A stretch of 64,000 nt of DNA. Source: Macrothele yani (Eukaryota; Arthropoda; Arachnida; Araneae; Macrothelidae). The DNA is taken from the NCBI GenBank assembly GCA_039090855.1, contig CM077010.1, positions 49,990,905-50,054,904 of the forward strand, read 5' to 3'. The notes under the pieces were generated by a model. That model was not told where the DNA came from. It did no database searches and saw nothing but the letters and a program-made list of their open reading frames with translations. A program made the translations under genes and the position numbers. Shown here one piece after another: positions 10,070 to 20,699 of this stretch (the first letter of the stretch is position 1; each line of letters begins with the position of its first letter).

Positions 10070-11345
10070 CCTCCTTGGCTCCACATCTCTATTGTAGCGA
10101 ACGGCATAGAGAAAAAAAGAAGATTCTCAATAGGGTTTTTAAAAGAAGAGATACAGCTCCAAAGATAAGTACAAAAACACCACCTGTCTATAGAACTGTG
10201 AACTATAAAGCTCCTCAAATACAAACCTAAAGTGTTCCACAAGAAAAATGGCATCCGGTGTTGAACGAATTTTTTAAATCGCACCTTTAGAATCAGAGAT
10301 ATTGAGAAAAACTGATAAAGCATTGATGCTCTTAGCTGAGAAATTGTGAATTGTTTTATGAAGAAAATATTTACACAAAGGGTTTTCATAATAACTAGTA
10401 TCCGACCGAAAAAGAGATTTTTGAATCGGGATTTTAGTGCCGCAGATATTGTTGTAAACTGAAACGTGAACACTGGCACACTTGGGAAGTAAAAATTTGA
10501 AATTATATGAGAAACATTTCGCACTGGAAACGCTCTCCAACAAAGAATGAATTTTATAAATCGGACACTTAGACGGAGACATATTGACAAAATTGAAAAA
10601 TACATCTACACCTCCTAGCGGAAAAACCATACATTATTTTACATTATTTTAAGAAGAAATTAGTCCGAAAAGGATTTTCGAAGTGGGCTGTATCGGGCCA
10701 CGAAAGAATTATTTCAATCGAGTTTTTAGAAGCGTAGATTTTGCTGCAAATGCAGAAATAAACACTTTCGCACTCTGGTGGCCAAACCATTCTTCATTAA
10801 AAATTTAGAAATTATATGCAAAATATTTCCCATTAAAAGCTGTATTCGGTGCAGAAAGAATTTTTTAAACCGGAAGATTTAGAAGCAGAGATATCGGAAA
10901 AAACGCGATTATCGTTTACGGTCCCCTTGGGGAAAATCTGTGCATTGCTTAAAAAAATTTGAAATTCTATGAGAAATACTTTGCATCAGAAACTGTCTCC
11001 AACAAAGAAAGAATTTTTCAAATCGGACTTTTAGAGGCAGAGATATTGACGAAAATAAGATTTACATCTACGTCCCCTGCCGGAGAGACCATGCACTATT
11101 TTAAAAAGAAAATATTCCGAAAAGGTTTTCCGAGGTGAGCGGTGCGGTCCACGAAATAATATATTCAATCGGTTTTTGGAAGCTCTAAAAACAAGCGTTT
11201 GTTCATGAAACACACTTTCACATGTAGAAGACGCCTGCTTCACTTTGACGAAACATTGTTTCGTGTACGTTTGTGACACTATATATCGAGGTAAGATTTT
11301 CGACGATGAATGAACGTTCACGGAAAATGTGATCAAAGAAACATT
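10070..11345 (-). repeat. Satellite block, minus orientation, with GGGGGCGTA-type motifs
   Basis: Diverged units of the same repeat family as 27595-29745, in opposite orientation. Each holds a 'tttttnaatcggatttttagaagcagagatat' like core and phrases such as 'gcatccggtg', 'cgacctcgg' like blocks and 'tacgtcccctgccgg'. No transposase or other coding homology is seen; the long minus readings here are accidental. Confidence 0.75.
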
Positions 11346-11467
11346 CAATAAATAAATAAATAATTCAAAAAATTACTCCACTCATCTTATTTTCCCCCAC
11401 CATTATTGATGAACTTTTGCCTAGTACAACTTTATACACGGTCGAGTCACATTATTATGACCACCAG

Positions 11468-12534
11468 CTAATATCCAGAGTAACCGCCGTGTGCAGCGCG
11501 GACAGCAGCTAGACGGGGTGGGAGTGACTCAATAAGGTGCAGGAAGGTGTTCACAAGTATGTGAAGCCATGATGACTGCAGTGCATCTGACACCTGCTGG
11601 AGGGTGTGGTGGGGGATTCACAGAGCGAACAACACGTTCGAGGTGGTTTCACAGATGCTCAATTGGGTTTACGTCTGGGGAATTAGGGGGCCTGGGAAGT
11701 ACTTTGAAGTCTTCATCGTGCTCTTCCAACCACTGTCGGACATTTCTAGCTGTGTGACACGTCGCATTGTCGTTCTGGAAGACCCCATCCGCCGCAGGGA
11801 AGACAATCAGCATGTATGGGTGTACGTGGTCTGCAAGGTTATATTCATAACGCATTCGGCCCATAGTGACTTCCACAGGTATGAGTGGACTCAGGGAATC
11901 CGATGAAAACCTTCCCCAGACCGTACCCCTACCCCCACCTGCTTGTGTTCTCCCCGCAGTGGTTGAAGAGTGTTTGTTCTCCGACGTTTCTCGCCTTACA
12001 CTCCCCGTCCATCCGTTCGATAAAGCAGAAAACGTGAATCATCGGAGTATAGCATAGGTGCATATAATCCGATGATGCACATATACTCCGATGAGTCGGC
12101 AGAAAAGGCTTTCATGAAAATGTAAGCCTTTTCTACTGACGCACCTTCGTTAGCATAGGTGCAGTGACTAACCGTCTGCATCGGAACCCCATACGAAGCA
12201 GGGTTCGCTGAACTGTCGTTTTAGACACACTTCCGGTAGCCCCTGGTTCATTCGACCTGTGAGTTGCTCCACTGTAACGTGTCGATTGGCCCTCACGCAC
12301 TTTCGAAGCCAGCGTTCATCTCTCACATCAATGGCACGTGATGCGCTGCAGTTTTCACGTCACTTATTCGCAATGGTGTCATATCTCGAATCACGATACA
12401 ATTTAACCACAGCAGCACGAGAACAGTTCACAAACTGCGGTGTTTCAGAAATACTGCCACCCTTGGCCCGAAATCCGATAATCATCCCTTTTTGCAAATC
12501 TGATAAATCGCTCCTTTTATCCATGACAGCACCG
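11468..12534 (-). pseudogene. Tc1-like DD36E transposase, many stops
   Basis: Minus strand from the ATG at 12534-12532. Recognisable parts: HTH region with many stops; 'YSDDSRFLLYRTDGR' (first catalytic Asp, near 12030); 'VFQNDNATCHTARNVRQW' (second Asp); and 'PPNSPDVNPIEHL' (Glu, near 11650). 36 residues separate the second Asp from the Glu. A C-terminal 'PPRLAAVRAAHGG' block ends near 11470. Multiple stops, frameshifts and a small internal duplication near 12055-12170 make it dead. The DD36E spacing matches the better-preserved copy at 34484-35524. Confidence 0.85.
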
Positions 12535-12689
12535 AGTGATATGTTTTCATAATCATGATCATATGTAGAGGATTTTAGGAAGAGAGTGTCTGACCCCAGG
12601 TCTTAAACAACCCTTAGAAATAGGAAGCTAGGAGATTTGGGCTAGAGTGTCCGATAGGAAAGTCACACGGAAGCGAAATAGAAAGGGGG

Positions 12690-12867
12690 AGGAAGACGCC
12701 CTTATTTCTTACCGGCGGGCCAGTACCCGGGGTCCGACGGCTCAACGTGCCCATCCGACGCACGGCGGATATTTAGTGGATCGAGCGTTCGTACCTGCCC
12801 GGGCTCGAACCTGAGGTCTTTTCCGCAGCAGTATGCGAACGTTGCCCACTAGGCCACCCACGGCCCA
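12690..12867 (-). mobile_element. tRNA-derived SINE of a second type (family B)
   Basis: On the minus strand the block begins at 12867 with a tRNA-like head: A box 'GTGGCCTAGTGGGC' and B box 'GGTTCGAGCCC'. It differs from family A. It sits inside the Tc1 relic. TSDs were not found. Confidence 0.55.
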
Positions 12868-13005
12868 ATATGTTTACAGAATGCCTATAGCACACTTTAT
12901 ATTCCCTCCAAGCCAGCTCACGACGCGTGCCTTCTTTCATTGGCTACGCGCTGTTGACCTCAAAAGTAGGAGGTGGTCAAAATATTGTGACTCGACTCTG
13001 CATTT

Positions 13006-13450
13006 AAGGAAAAATATATCACGTTATCTAGTTTGCTATCAATTTCGAAATCTGTTTTTAAATCGACTGGGGCACCCCCCCCCCTCCCGCAGATTTTTTA
13101 ATGACCAAGATAGTAAACAATGCATTCAATTTTTTTTTTAATTTCTGTAATAAATACATAGATTTTCGTAAAAGTTTTGATAACAACGAAAATTTGCTGT
13201 AAATTTGGAGATAAATGTTCTAGCTTCAGCAGAAAAATAATCTAGAGTTTCAGAGAAAGAGAAAGCTGATTGCGGAAGTGAAAAGAGATCCCAACTGATA
13301 ACGGAAAGCAATGGGTGTGTTTTATTCTGATGCTGTCTGGTGGAAACAATTAAAGTAAACCTTTTGAGTAGACTCTTGAGTGTATGCAGAGCCCATTTAA
13401 GAGGGGGATTAGAGGGACTGCAGCCCGGGTCCTCACATTTTCAAGGGGAC
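13006..13450 (+). other. Probable 3' internal end of a gypsy element
   Basis: No readable protein. Just before the LTR start at 13451 there is a purine run 'aaggggac' that can serve as polypurine tract. Upstream 'aagagggggattagagggac' is also purine-rich. A C11 tract lies at 13074-13084. Confidence 0.4.
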
Positions 13451-13725
13451 TGTGACGTATACCCTCATTTAACTTTCATTTTTAGTTCTTTTTCCTATGT
13501 AAATTTGACTTTTTTTCAGTGGCGTATCTTGGGTCCGAGACCTGGGCTATCTCACTCGTCCCCCCATCCCCCCAACAATACTGTTTTATTAAAATTGCGA
13601 AGTTTATTTTTTAATTGTTAAATAATAGAAGTAACATTTTTTTTTTTATTTTAGGTACATGCTATTGCTAACATGATACCAAATAATAATGAGGATTAGG
13701 ATTTGAACCCTTATTTGCACAAGAA

Positions 13726-14181
13726 CTCCATTCTTCTTCTCAATATTTTATTTGTACATGAACTCCATTCTTCTTCTCAACATTTTATTTGTACATGAAC
13801 TCCATTCTTCTTCTCAACATTTTATTTGTACATGAACTCCATTCTTCTTCTCAACATTTTATTTGTACATGAACTCCATTCTTCTTCTGAACATTTTATT
13901 TGTACATGAACTCCATTCTTCTTCTCAATATTTTATTTGTACATGAACTCCATTCTTCTTCTCAACATTTTATTTGTACATGAACTCCATTCTTCTTCTC
14001 AACATTTTATTTGTACATGAACTCCATTCTTCTTCTCAACATTTTATTTGTACATGAACTCCATTCTTCTTCTCAATATTTTATTTGTACATGAACTCCA
14101 TTCTTCTTCTCAACATTTTATTTGTACATGAACTCCATTCTTCTTCTCAACATTTTATTTGTACATGAACTCCATTCTTCT
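13726..14181. repeat. 37 bp minisatellite, about 12 copies
   Basis: Unit 'aactccattcttcttctcaa' + 'cattttatttgtacatg' (37 bp). Copies are nearly identical, differing mainly at 'caacatt'/'caatatt'. It lies within the deleted hAT, next to its C-terminal coding end. Confidence 0.95.
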
Positions 14182-14241
14182 TTCGTTTCGTGTGAACTTG
14201 AGTGTTACGTTTTTACAAAAATGCTTCTTCCGAGTACTTTT

Positions 14242-14640
14242 TCATATTAAAAAAATAATGTTTTTCTCTATTAACAAACCAGCCAAGTTGCTCGAATGTG
14301 CATGTCCTTGTTGTGTGGCTCTAAGATATATATCGATTCTTTTTAATACGGAAAAACTTCTTTCGGCAGTTGCTGATGAAAAGTTTAATATTAGATCTGC
14401 TAATTTGTACACCTCAATAAACACTACGTCCAATTATTCAACTTTATGTAACAAGTAATGTCTCTTACTGATTAGTTTTGTATTCATCAAGGGAATAAAA
14501 CACCATCAGTTCATTTTTTAATCGAGCTGTATCAAAATTTGAAGCATAGAGTTCTTTAAGCTCTGGTAGTAGATGTTCAGGGAAGCTTTCACAAAATTTA
14601 TCAAAAACAGTTCGAATCCAACAAAGCCACGAATTTAAGA
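14242..14640 (-). pseudogene. hAT transposase C-terminal fragment
   Basis: On the minus strand, 'FCESFPEHLLPELKELYASN' with 'RLKNELMVFYSLDEY' (about 14630-14465) is followed by 'LADLILNFSSATAERSFSVL' and 'KRIDIYLRATQ' (14433-14242), the dimerisation domain of hAT transposases. The N-terminal zinc finger and catalytic core are missing, and stops separate the two parts. Confidence 0.8.
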
Positions 14641-15510
14641 TATAATATATCTGATTTTAATTCATTGACACTTCGCACAAACTGAAACAACTCTCAAGAA
14701 ACACGCGCTGGAAGCGTGAAGAGACTGAAGTAGTCCGAAGTCTTCTTTTTTTCAGCGAACCCTTTGCGCCAAGTAATCGCCACTCACCTCCGTATCTCAT
14801 TCATGTTGGCATGGAAACGCTAGCAGGAGATAGTATTGAAGCTCTTCGCATCAGAACAGCGAAGTCTTTTGAAGAATTACTTGCGTTACGCCGTTGATCA
14901 TCGCTCGCCAGACTGATTCTCATATTCGAAAGAAGCGAATCCGTCTCGTGTTTTTTCGCACCGAAAGCATTGACATATCTTAATACCTTTGATAATTGAC
15001 TTTTATTTGTGCATTCTCTGGGCTTCGCAGCTAGCCTAGCTGGCCTCGAATATACGCCACTGAGTTTGTTCTCTTTTGCACTTTCCGTACTTAACGTGAT
15101 ATCTTCTCTCTCACATAAATGAGGTTGGCAACACTTTTGAGATCAGAGAGAGTGACGTATGAATGTTACAAAAACGTTAAATAAAAAGGACGATACAGCA
15201 GTTGCTTAGTGTATGTGTGTGTGTGTGCGGAGATGTTCGATCTTTGTTAAGATAGAATAAACGGTAGATAATTAAGGTAATAATATATGTGAAGCAGTGC
15301 TATATTGTGGATGGCATCATTCGTTGCTAGACCAATAAATGGTTATCGTAAGTTTGGCTTCTCTATATGTTTCATCTAGCAGTAAAACTTTAAATTAGGG
15401 CTATTTCGTGCATCTATTGCATCGTATTTTCATTTAGTTTAACATTTTCTTAGTCATGGTTTTAGACATAGTGTAACACCAGTCTTGCTCACGAAAAAGG
15501 GTTACGTTAT

Positions 15511-15977
15511 AGACCCCACAATTATGCAGGTTGCTTGATGAATTGACAGAGTTCTACATTTTTTTTTCGCAGACAGCACAGCAAAAGCAATAAGAAACTG
15601 TCCAGTGAAGAAAAAATCTTTTTCTTTCAGCTCTTTTCGGAGGTGCCCACAAAAAGTATAGTCGCCTCTATAGCATCCTCAAATTTTTCGAAGGCATTAC
15701 AGCTGTTTTTTGTACATCAGTAACTGAGGGAAATTTTCATACATTAAGAATTCGTTTGAATCATGATACTTGGATCATATTATTTTGTCCATTACTTTGA
15801 TATAATTTCAACAAGCTGAACCCTAGTGGAAGGGGGGGGGGGGGTTAAAGTAGAAATCAAGTGGTATCCACTTTTAAACCATGCAGTTTTACATTTTCTT
15901 CCTACCGTTGATTCTTCCATAAATCATGGGATACACGCTTCAATACGAACGGAATACTTTTTATGGTCTTCTCGTCA
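15511..15977. other. Non-coding stretch
   Basis: No homology seen; includes a poly-G tract near 15832-15843. Confidence 0.4.
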
Positions 15978-17200
15978 TACACTGTATTGAAAAAAGTCAC
16001 CGGACACTCCTTCAAAGGAAAATGAACGGATCCGCTGTGTTGTTAAGATGCGCAGTATAGCTGCAAACGGTGTAAAAACAAGCCTGCAACTGACCGCGAT
16101 CATATCGCACTTTGTGGTTGAGTGAAAATGTCGCGAGGAAGAGCACTGACTTTGAGAAAGGAAAGCCTGTTATATTAGTGGGTTGTCCATAAGAGATACC
16201 GAGAGGCGTTTAAACATACCCAAGTCAACTGTTTTGGATGTACTGAATAAGTGGAAGACACATGGCATGGCTAAGTAGCAAAACGTGCCGGCTGACCAAA
16301 GAAAATCAGTGATAGAGGACGTCGAAGCCAGCTAATCGATGGGGTTACTGCACAAGACCTCAGTGTACAAGTGAGTAAAAATGCTGGAACCTCGGTATAT
16401 ACACGTACCATTCTCAGAGAACTTCATTCCATGGGTTACCGTGGTCGTGTGGCTGCTCATGAGACTTTCATCTCCACTCGGAATGCTACTCGCCGTTTAG
16501 CATGGTGTAAAAATCATTTATCGTGGACCGCAGATCAATGAAAATTGGTCCTATGGACTCATGAATCCAAATACACGATCCATCAGTTTGATGGCTGTGT
16601 GTGAGTATGGCGGTAGCCGGGGGAACGCTATTTACTACAGTGCACTGTTCTTACGGTCAAGTTTGGAGCTGGCAGTGTACTGGTGTGTGGGTGTTTTTCG
16701 TTGTACGGTCCTGGCCCATTGGTTATCGTTGATTAATCTGTTAATTAGCACATCTTCCTTGATATTCTGGACAGTTATGCCCTACGAACTCTGTGGCAAA
16801 ACTATGGAACCGAGCCATGTTGGTACCAGCAGGATAGTGCACCGAGCCATACAGCAAGGACTGTTACAGCGTGGTTTGATGATAATTCCGTATCGTGTGT
16901 GGATTGGCCAGCAGAGATCCCTGATCTTAATTCCATGGAGCACCAATGGGATGAATTAGAGTGCCGCATAAGAAGTTTGGAACCAAGTCCAACTACTAAG
17001 CAACAGTTAGCGGCAGCATTATGTACTGAATGGAAGCGCATACCTATCGCTGTGTTCCAAAACCTTGTCGAAAGCCTATCTCGAAGGGTCAGTGCATGCA
17101 TTAAGGCCAAAGGTAGACCGACACCGTAGTAATGTATGTCAATAAGTGCTATGTTGTGTTTCTCTTCTAGGTGTCCGGTGACTTTTGTCAATATACTGTA
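15978..17200 (+). mobile_element. Tc1-like transposon with TA TSD
   Basis: Element 15980-17198 flanked by TA on both sides. The inverted termini CACTGTATTGAAAAAAGTC / CAGTATATTGACAAAAGTC continue into a shared CACCGGACAC. About 1.2 kb, as usual for Tc1. Confidence 0.9.
16130..17130 (+). pseudogene. Tc1 transposase, frameshifted
   Basis: N-terminal HTH remains are readable ('SIRDTERRLNIPKSTVLDVL'). The middle is broken by stops and shifts. The C-terminus reads 'DWPAEIPDLNSMEHQWDELE' (catalytic Glu region; Met replaces the usual Ile) then 'FQNLVESLSRRVSACIKAKG' from about 16899 to 17130. It is related to the copy at 36738-37768. Confidence 0.8.
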
Positions 17201-17487
17201 TTTAGAGAATGTTTTCTCCTGGGTATTTTTATTCATCCACCCATAGGGAAATCCTAGATGTGCCATTAATACTGGGGCCCCAAAATATTGTCCAGCCCCC
17301 GGCCTCCTTAAATGAACTTCGAGTGTGTGTGAGATAGTGTGGGTGATAAAGCCGAAGTACGTGCCTTGATTGGGCCATAAACAAAAAAGAAGCAAAGGTG
17401 TTCCCAACTGCATTGCCTTCCGCCTTGCTCTGAGGGTTTTCCTTTTTGTTTCCACACCTTTCCGTTTTTGCTAAGCGTAAGTCACAT

Positions 17488-17740
17488 CCCAGCAAAAACA
17501 GTCTTGCTGGGCCAGCACTGCCAGCAATGGCCCATCACTATGTTGCAGCTGCCGAACCGTCAATAAATTATCCGGGCTGCCAACAGAAGGGCCTGCAGTT
17601 CAGGCCAGCAGCTGGCCAACAGTTGGCACCCCATCTGTTGTCAAATGCCAGAACAGGGCCATCAGCTGTCCATCACAGGCAGTATCTTCCACAAGTGGCA
17701 CTCAGCGGCCCTGCAAGCATATGCCAGAAATGAGGGCTAG
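17488..17740 (+). repeat. GC-rich CAGCA/GGCCA repeat with TCCCAGCAAAAACA end
   Basis: Starts TCCCAGCAAAAACA (17488) and is rich in 'ccagca', 'tggcccatcact' and 'ggccatca' phrases. The same element occurs in inverted orientation at 18840-19320, ending TGTTTTTGCTGGGA. Possibly a MITE or non-autonomous DNA element. No protein. Confidence 0.5.
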
Positions 17741-18839
17741 CCTAATGTGGTCCGCTAGTGTGCCGGTAGGGGCAGCCGGCAACCACGTGACGTATCTGGT
17801 GGCTTGCCGAATCTTGTCTGCCAATTTCCTGTAGTAGCCATAAAAAAAAAAAGAAGAAATCTAGGATAACCGCAGTTCCCCACAGCTGCAACTCTTTTTT
17901 TTTTCTACCCTTACGAAATTTAGCACTGCGCTGGGGAAATTTTCTCAACAGACCGGAACCAGGGCCGTTTCTGTGGGAGCTGAGCTCTCTACCGATCAGA
18001 CTAATTTGCCACGCACTCCCGTGTACTTGAAGCTGTCAGTTTGTTGCGGAATATGTAACCGAATGGTTCCCTCTTTCATTTTACAATATTGCGAGGTGTT
18101 TTTCATAAAAGTCAGTTTCATGTAATTCATAAATTTATTTTTTCAACGTAACGATTGTTTTTTTTTTACCTTAAGAGAACTTCACTCATTTTCAAGGAGT
18201 GTACATACTTAGAGTTACTTTCCAACGTTTTGTCCTTGTCCTTGTCGTCTTGAAAGGATATTGTTGAATTAATATATATTTACCCGGGTTCATGTCCCAT
18301 TCTGTTACATTTTTAACGTTGTATCTTTCCTTTCCGTTGTCCGAAGCTACATTTGTTTTAAAGAGGAAAGATATTTTATTTTACTTCTCGTTATTTTTAG
18401 AAGCGAATTCCTCCCAGTCTTGTGTATTCAACCCATGGATGAGTACATTATATCCACATAGCGTGGTTTGTTTTTTCTTTCAAATAATTAATAAATTTTG
18501 TACGCGTATAATTTCTTTTTCCCAACAAACGTTTTTTTAATGGTTTTCCAAGACATTCGTTTCAAGCGGTTTCAATTTTTTTGTTAGGCAAGTGAGATAA
18601 CGGTTTCAATTTTTTTGTTAGGCAAGTGAATTGTTATTTATGGGAATGGATTGGGTGTATTTCATGGCTGTAATCTAGTATTTCATAGCTTAATCTGATA
18701 TCTTCGTCGACGTGGAATTTCATTAGGAAATTAATTCGCCTCTCTACATATGGATTTTTTCGTAACATCTACTAAAATAACACGATGGCGATAACGTCGT
18801 CTTCAACTAACTGGTACCATGAGAAACACAGCAAGTGTT
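17741..18839. other. AT-rich stretch, no gene recognised
   Basis: Contains poly-A/T runs and a small direct duplication of 'ggtttcaatttttttgttag' with 'gcaagtga' at about 18569-18631 (period 32). No coding or RNA feature supported. Confidence 0.45.
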
Positions 18840-19320
18840 GCTTCTGCGCACGCGCAGTCCAGTTGCTTCCACCTGCTGTTGGGGTTGCATTGGTTGCCAG
18901 TAACGGGCCACTAGTGGCACTTACTTGGAGGCCCACAATTCACGGCGATGCTGCAGGGCCATCAATAGCTCGCCAACTGATAGCGCTGCCACCAACGGAC
19001 CACTACCGGGCCGTGAGCGGCAGATTTAAGCCAGCAGTGACCCATCACTGCCAGCTAGTGGCCAGCAGTTTCCTAGCACTTGTGTTTTTTTTTTTATTGG
19101 AGGTTTAACGACCACCGTGAGCAACTCAATGGGCTATAAGCAGTCGCCCGCCCCTAATTTAGAGTCACTGGTTCCAGGGAAGGGAGAGAGCCAGTGCCGT
19201 AAGACAAACACAACATCCATGCCTCACCGGGATTCGAACCCGGACCCTGTTCGGACGAATGATCAGAGGCCATCGCTTAGACCACTGCGCCACCGGGGCG
19301 GCCTTGTGTTTTTGCTGGGA
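18840..19320 (-). repeat. Second, inverted copy of the CAGCA/GGCCA repeat, carrying a SINE
   Basis: Shares 'cagcagtgacccatcactgc' and 'ggccatcaa' type phrases with 17488-17740. It ends TGTTTTTGCTGGGA at 19320, the complement of the start of that copy. It is split by a SINE inserted at 19079-19313. Confidence 0.5.
19079..19313 (-). mobile_element. SINE family A with 11 bp TSD
   Basis: Minus-strand copy with tRNA-like head near 19300 and poly-T on + near 19085. The TSD CTTGTGTTTTT is perfect at 19079-19089 and 19303-19313. Confidence 0.93.
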
Positions 19321-19564
19321 GGTTTTAATACAAGGATGTCACCTTCGACGGCTTCTTTTCGCCATTTCGCTTGCACTCTGAGAAAGGGCAGAGCGGAAAA
19401 TGCCCATTGTACACGAAAAAATAGCAGGATTGATCTAAGGAAAGGATTTTAACTGTGTTGACAAAAACAGATGGATGCACGAGAAACAGCACAAGAGATA
19501 GCAGTAAAAGGGAGAAGATGGGAATTTAATCAGAATACACGTCGTTCGCCGTTTTTCACGTGAC

Positions 19565-19820
19565 TTAACCCTTTAACGACCATGACCCAAAAATCTTGTA
19601 TCACTCTAAATACCAGAACGCCCGAAACTGTCTGATGTTTCACTTCTTTGTTTAATAACAACAATAGTGACAGAAGGTGATTCCTGCTGATCCTTCATAG
19701 GTCGAGAAAATTTGAACAAGTAAGGATAGGAAATCTGACTCATTCTAGACAGGCGTTTCTAGTGGTTATGGCCGTTTGTACTTACGGGCGTTTTGGGCGT
19801 TATGGTCGTTAAAGGGTTAA
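19565..19820 (-). mobile_element. piggyBac-like MITE, copy 2, with TTAA TSD
   Basis: TTAA at 19565-19568 and 19817-19820 with ends CCCTTTAACGACC / GGTCGTTAAAGGG. It is inverted relative to copy 1 at 9627, with the same internal phrases such as 'aaacgcctgtctaga'. Confidence 0.87.
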
Positions 19821-19924
19821 GGCGAAAAACTACTGAACGCGAAGAGTGTTCATGCGGTATAAGAATAAAACCTATGTGATAAATACGTCTGTTCCTAACG
19901 CTCTAACATCATTCAGTACTTGCA

Positions 19925-20570
19925 GCGCCATCACCACGACCGTTAGAAAACGCCCGTATAAAGTGAGTAGGATTTCTTACCCCTACTTGTTCTTTGAATT
20001 CGTGCGGTCACTACGGGATTAGCAGAAGTCACACTCAGTAATTTTTTTTGTTGCTAAACAAATAAGTAAAGCGGGAGTTAGTATCCCCAGGGCAGATATT
20101 ATTTGCTCTCATGACATCACATCCGTGGAAGAATGCAGTGATTGACCCCGAGAAACGTCGAAAGGTAAATGGAAATTAGCCACCCCGGTGGCGCAGTTGT
20201 CTAAGGGCTAGCTAAAGATCATTCGTCCGAGATGGGCCCGGGCTCGAATCCCAGAGAGGCATGGATGTTGTGTTTGTCTTACGGCCCTGTCTCTCACCCT
20301 TCCCTGGAATCAGTGGCCCTAAATTAGGGACGAACGTCTGCTTATAACCCATTGAGATCTAAATGGTTGTCGTTAAACCTCCAATAAAAAAAAAAAGTAA
20401 ATCAGACTACTGATTACTGATTGGATCTTTTGTGTGGTGTCCGTGCACTAATCTTTTTGTAAACTTCAAAAGCGGAGGGGAGAAATTCTGAAAGGAGCAA
20501 TAGATAGTTTCGGGCATTAAGGTATTCCGAGCTACTCGAAATGTCAGATCACTGGTCTTTAAAGGGTTAA
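19925..20570 (+). mobile_element. piggyBac-like MITE, decayed copy 3, interrupted
   Basis: The left part, 19925-20075, matches copy 1 ('aaacgcccgtataaagtgag'). The right end, 20508-20570, ends GGTCTTTAAAGGGTTAA. Extra DNA including a SINE lies between. The left TTAA is lost. Confidence 0.55.
20179..20396 (+). mobile_element. SINE family A
   Basis: Plus-strand copy, A box 'ggtggcgcagttgtct', B box 'ggctcgaatccc', body, and a poly-A tail ending near 20396. Diverged; a TSD could not be fixed with certainty. Confidence 0.85.
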
Positions 20571-20699
20571 AGGAATTCTCCTTTTCGTTTGAAGGGGGAA
20601 AGAATGGGATACAGAATATATGTGTGTGTGCTTGGCTCCTGCGTCCTCGCAAGGTACGCTGGCCTGGTGATTATATTTTGTGATTAAGATGCGTCTCTA

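Larger units (their letters stand above)
11439..12996 (-). mobile_element. Degenerate Tc1-like transposon
   Basis: Inverted termini: 'cggtcgagtcacattattat' near 11441 and its complement near 12968-12995 (8 or fewer mismatches over 28 bp by eye). Contains a broken minus-strand transposase and a nested SINE-like insertion near its right end. Confidence 0.8.
13517..15062 (-). mobile_element. Internally deleted hAT
   Basis: Inverted ends CAGTGGCGTAT (13517) and ATACGCCACTG (to 15062). The flanking 8-mers CTTTTTTT and AGTTTGTT are only partly alike, so the TSD has decayed or boundaries slipped. It contains a minus-strand transposase C-terminus and a 37 bp minisatellite. Confidence 0.75.
13451..15510 (+). 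mobile_element. Gypsy-type LTR split by a hAT insertion
   Basis: Starts TGTGACGTATACCC at 13451, similar to the LTR at 3947 (TGTAACGTATACTC), and ends 'ggttacgttat' near 15510. Removal of the hAT (13517-15062) leaves about 514 bp, a normal LTR size. An ATAAA-type signal and a (GT) run are inside. The end pattern TGTGACGTA...CGTTAT is shared with the small TRIM-like element at 38832-39417, suggesting a common integrase family (inference). Confidence 0.5.

Noticed and set aside
10066..10630. 179- and 118-residue minus readings
   Set aside because: Fall within the satellite block and overlap each other in different frames.
13726..14181. CRISPR-like array
   Set aside because: Units of 37 bp follow each other without spacers; it is a minisatellite inside a hAT in eukaryotic DNA.
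16802..17455. 217-residue minus-strand reading
   Set aside because: Antisense to a Tc1 transposase with recognisable plus-strand motifs; no homology of its own.
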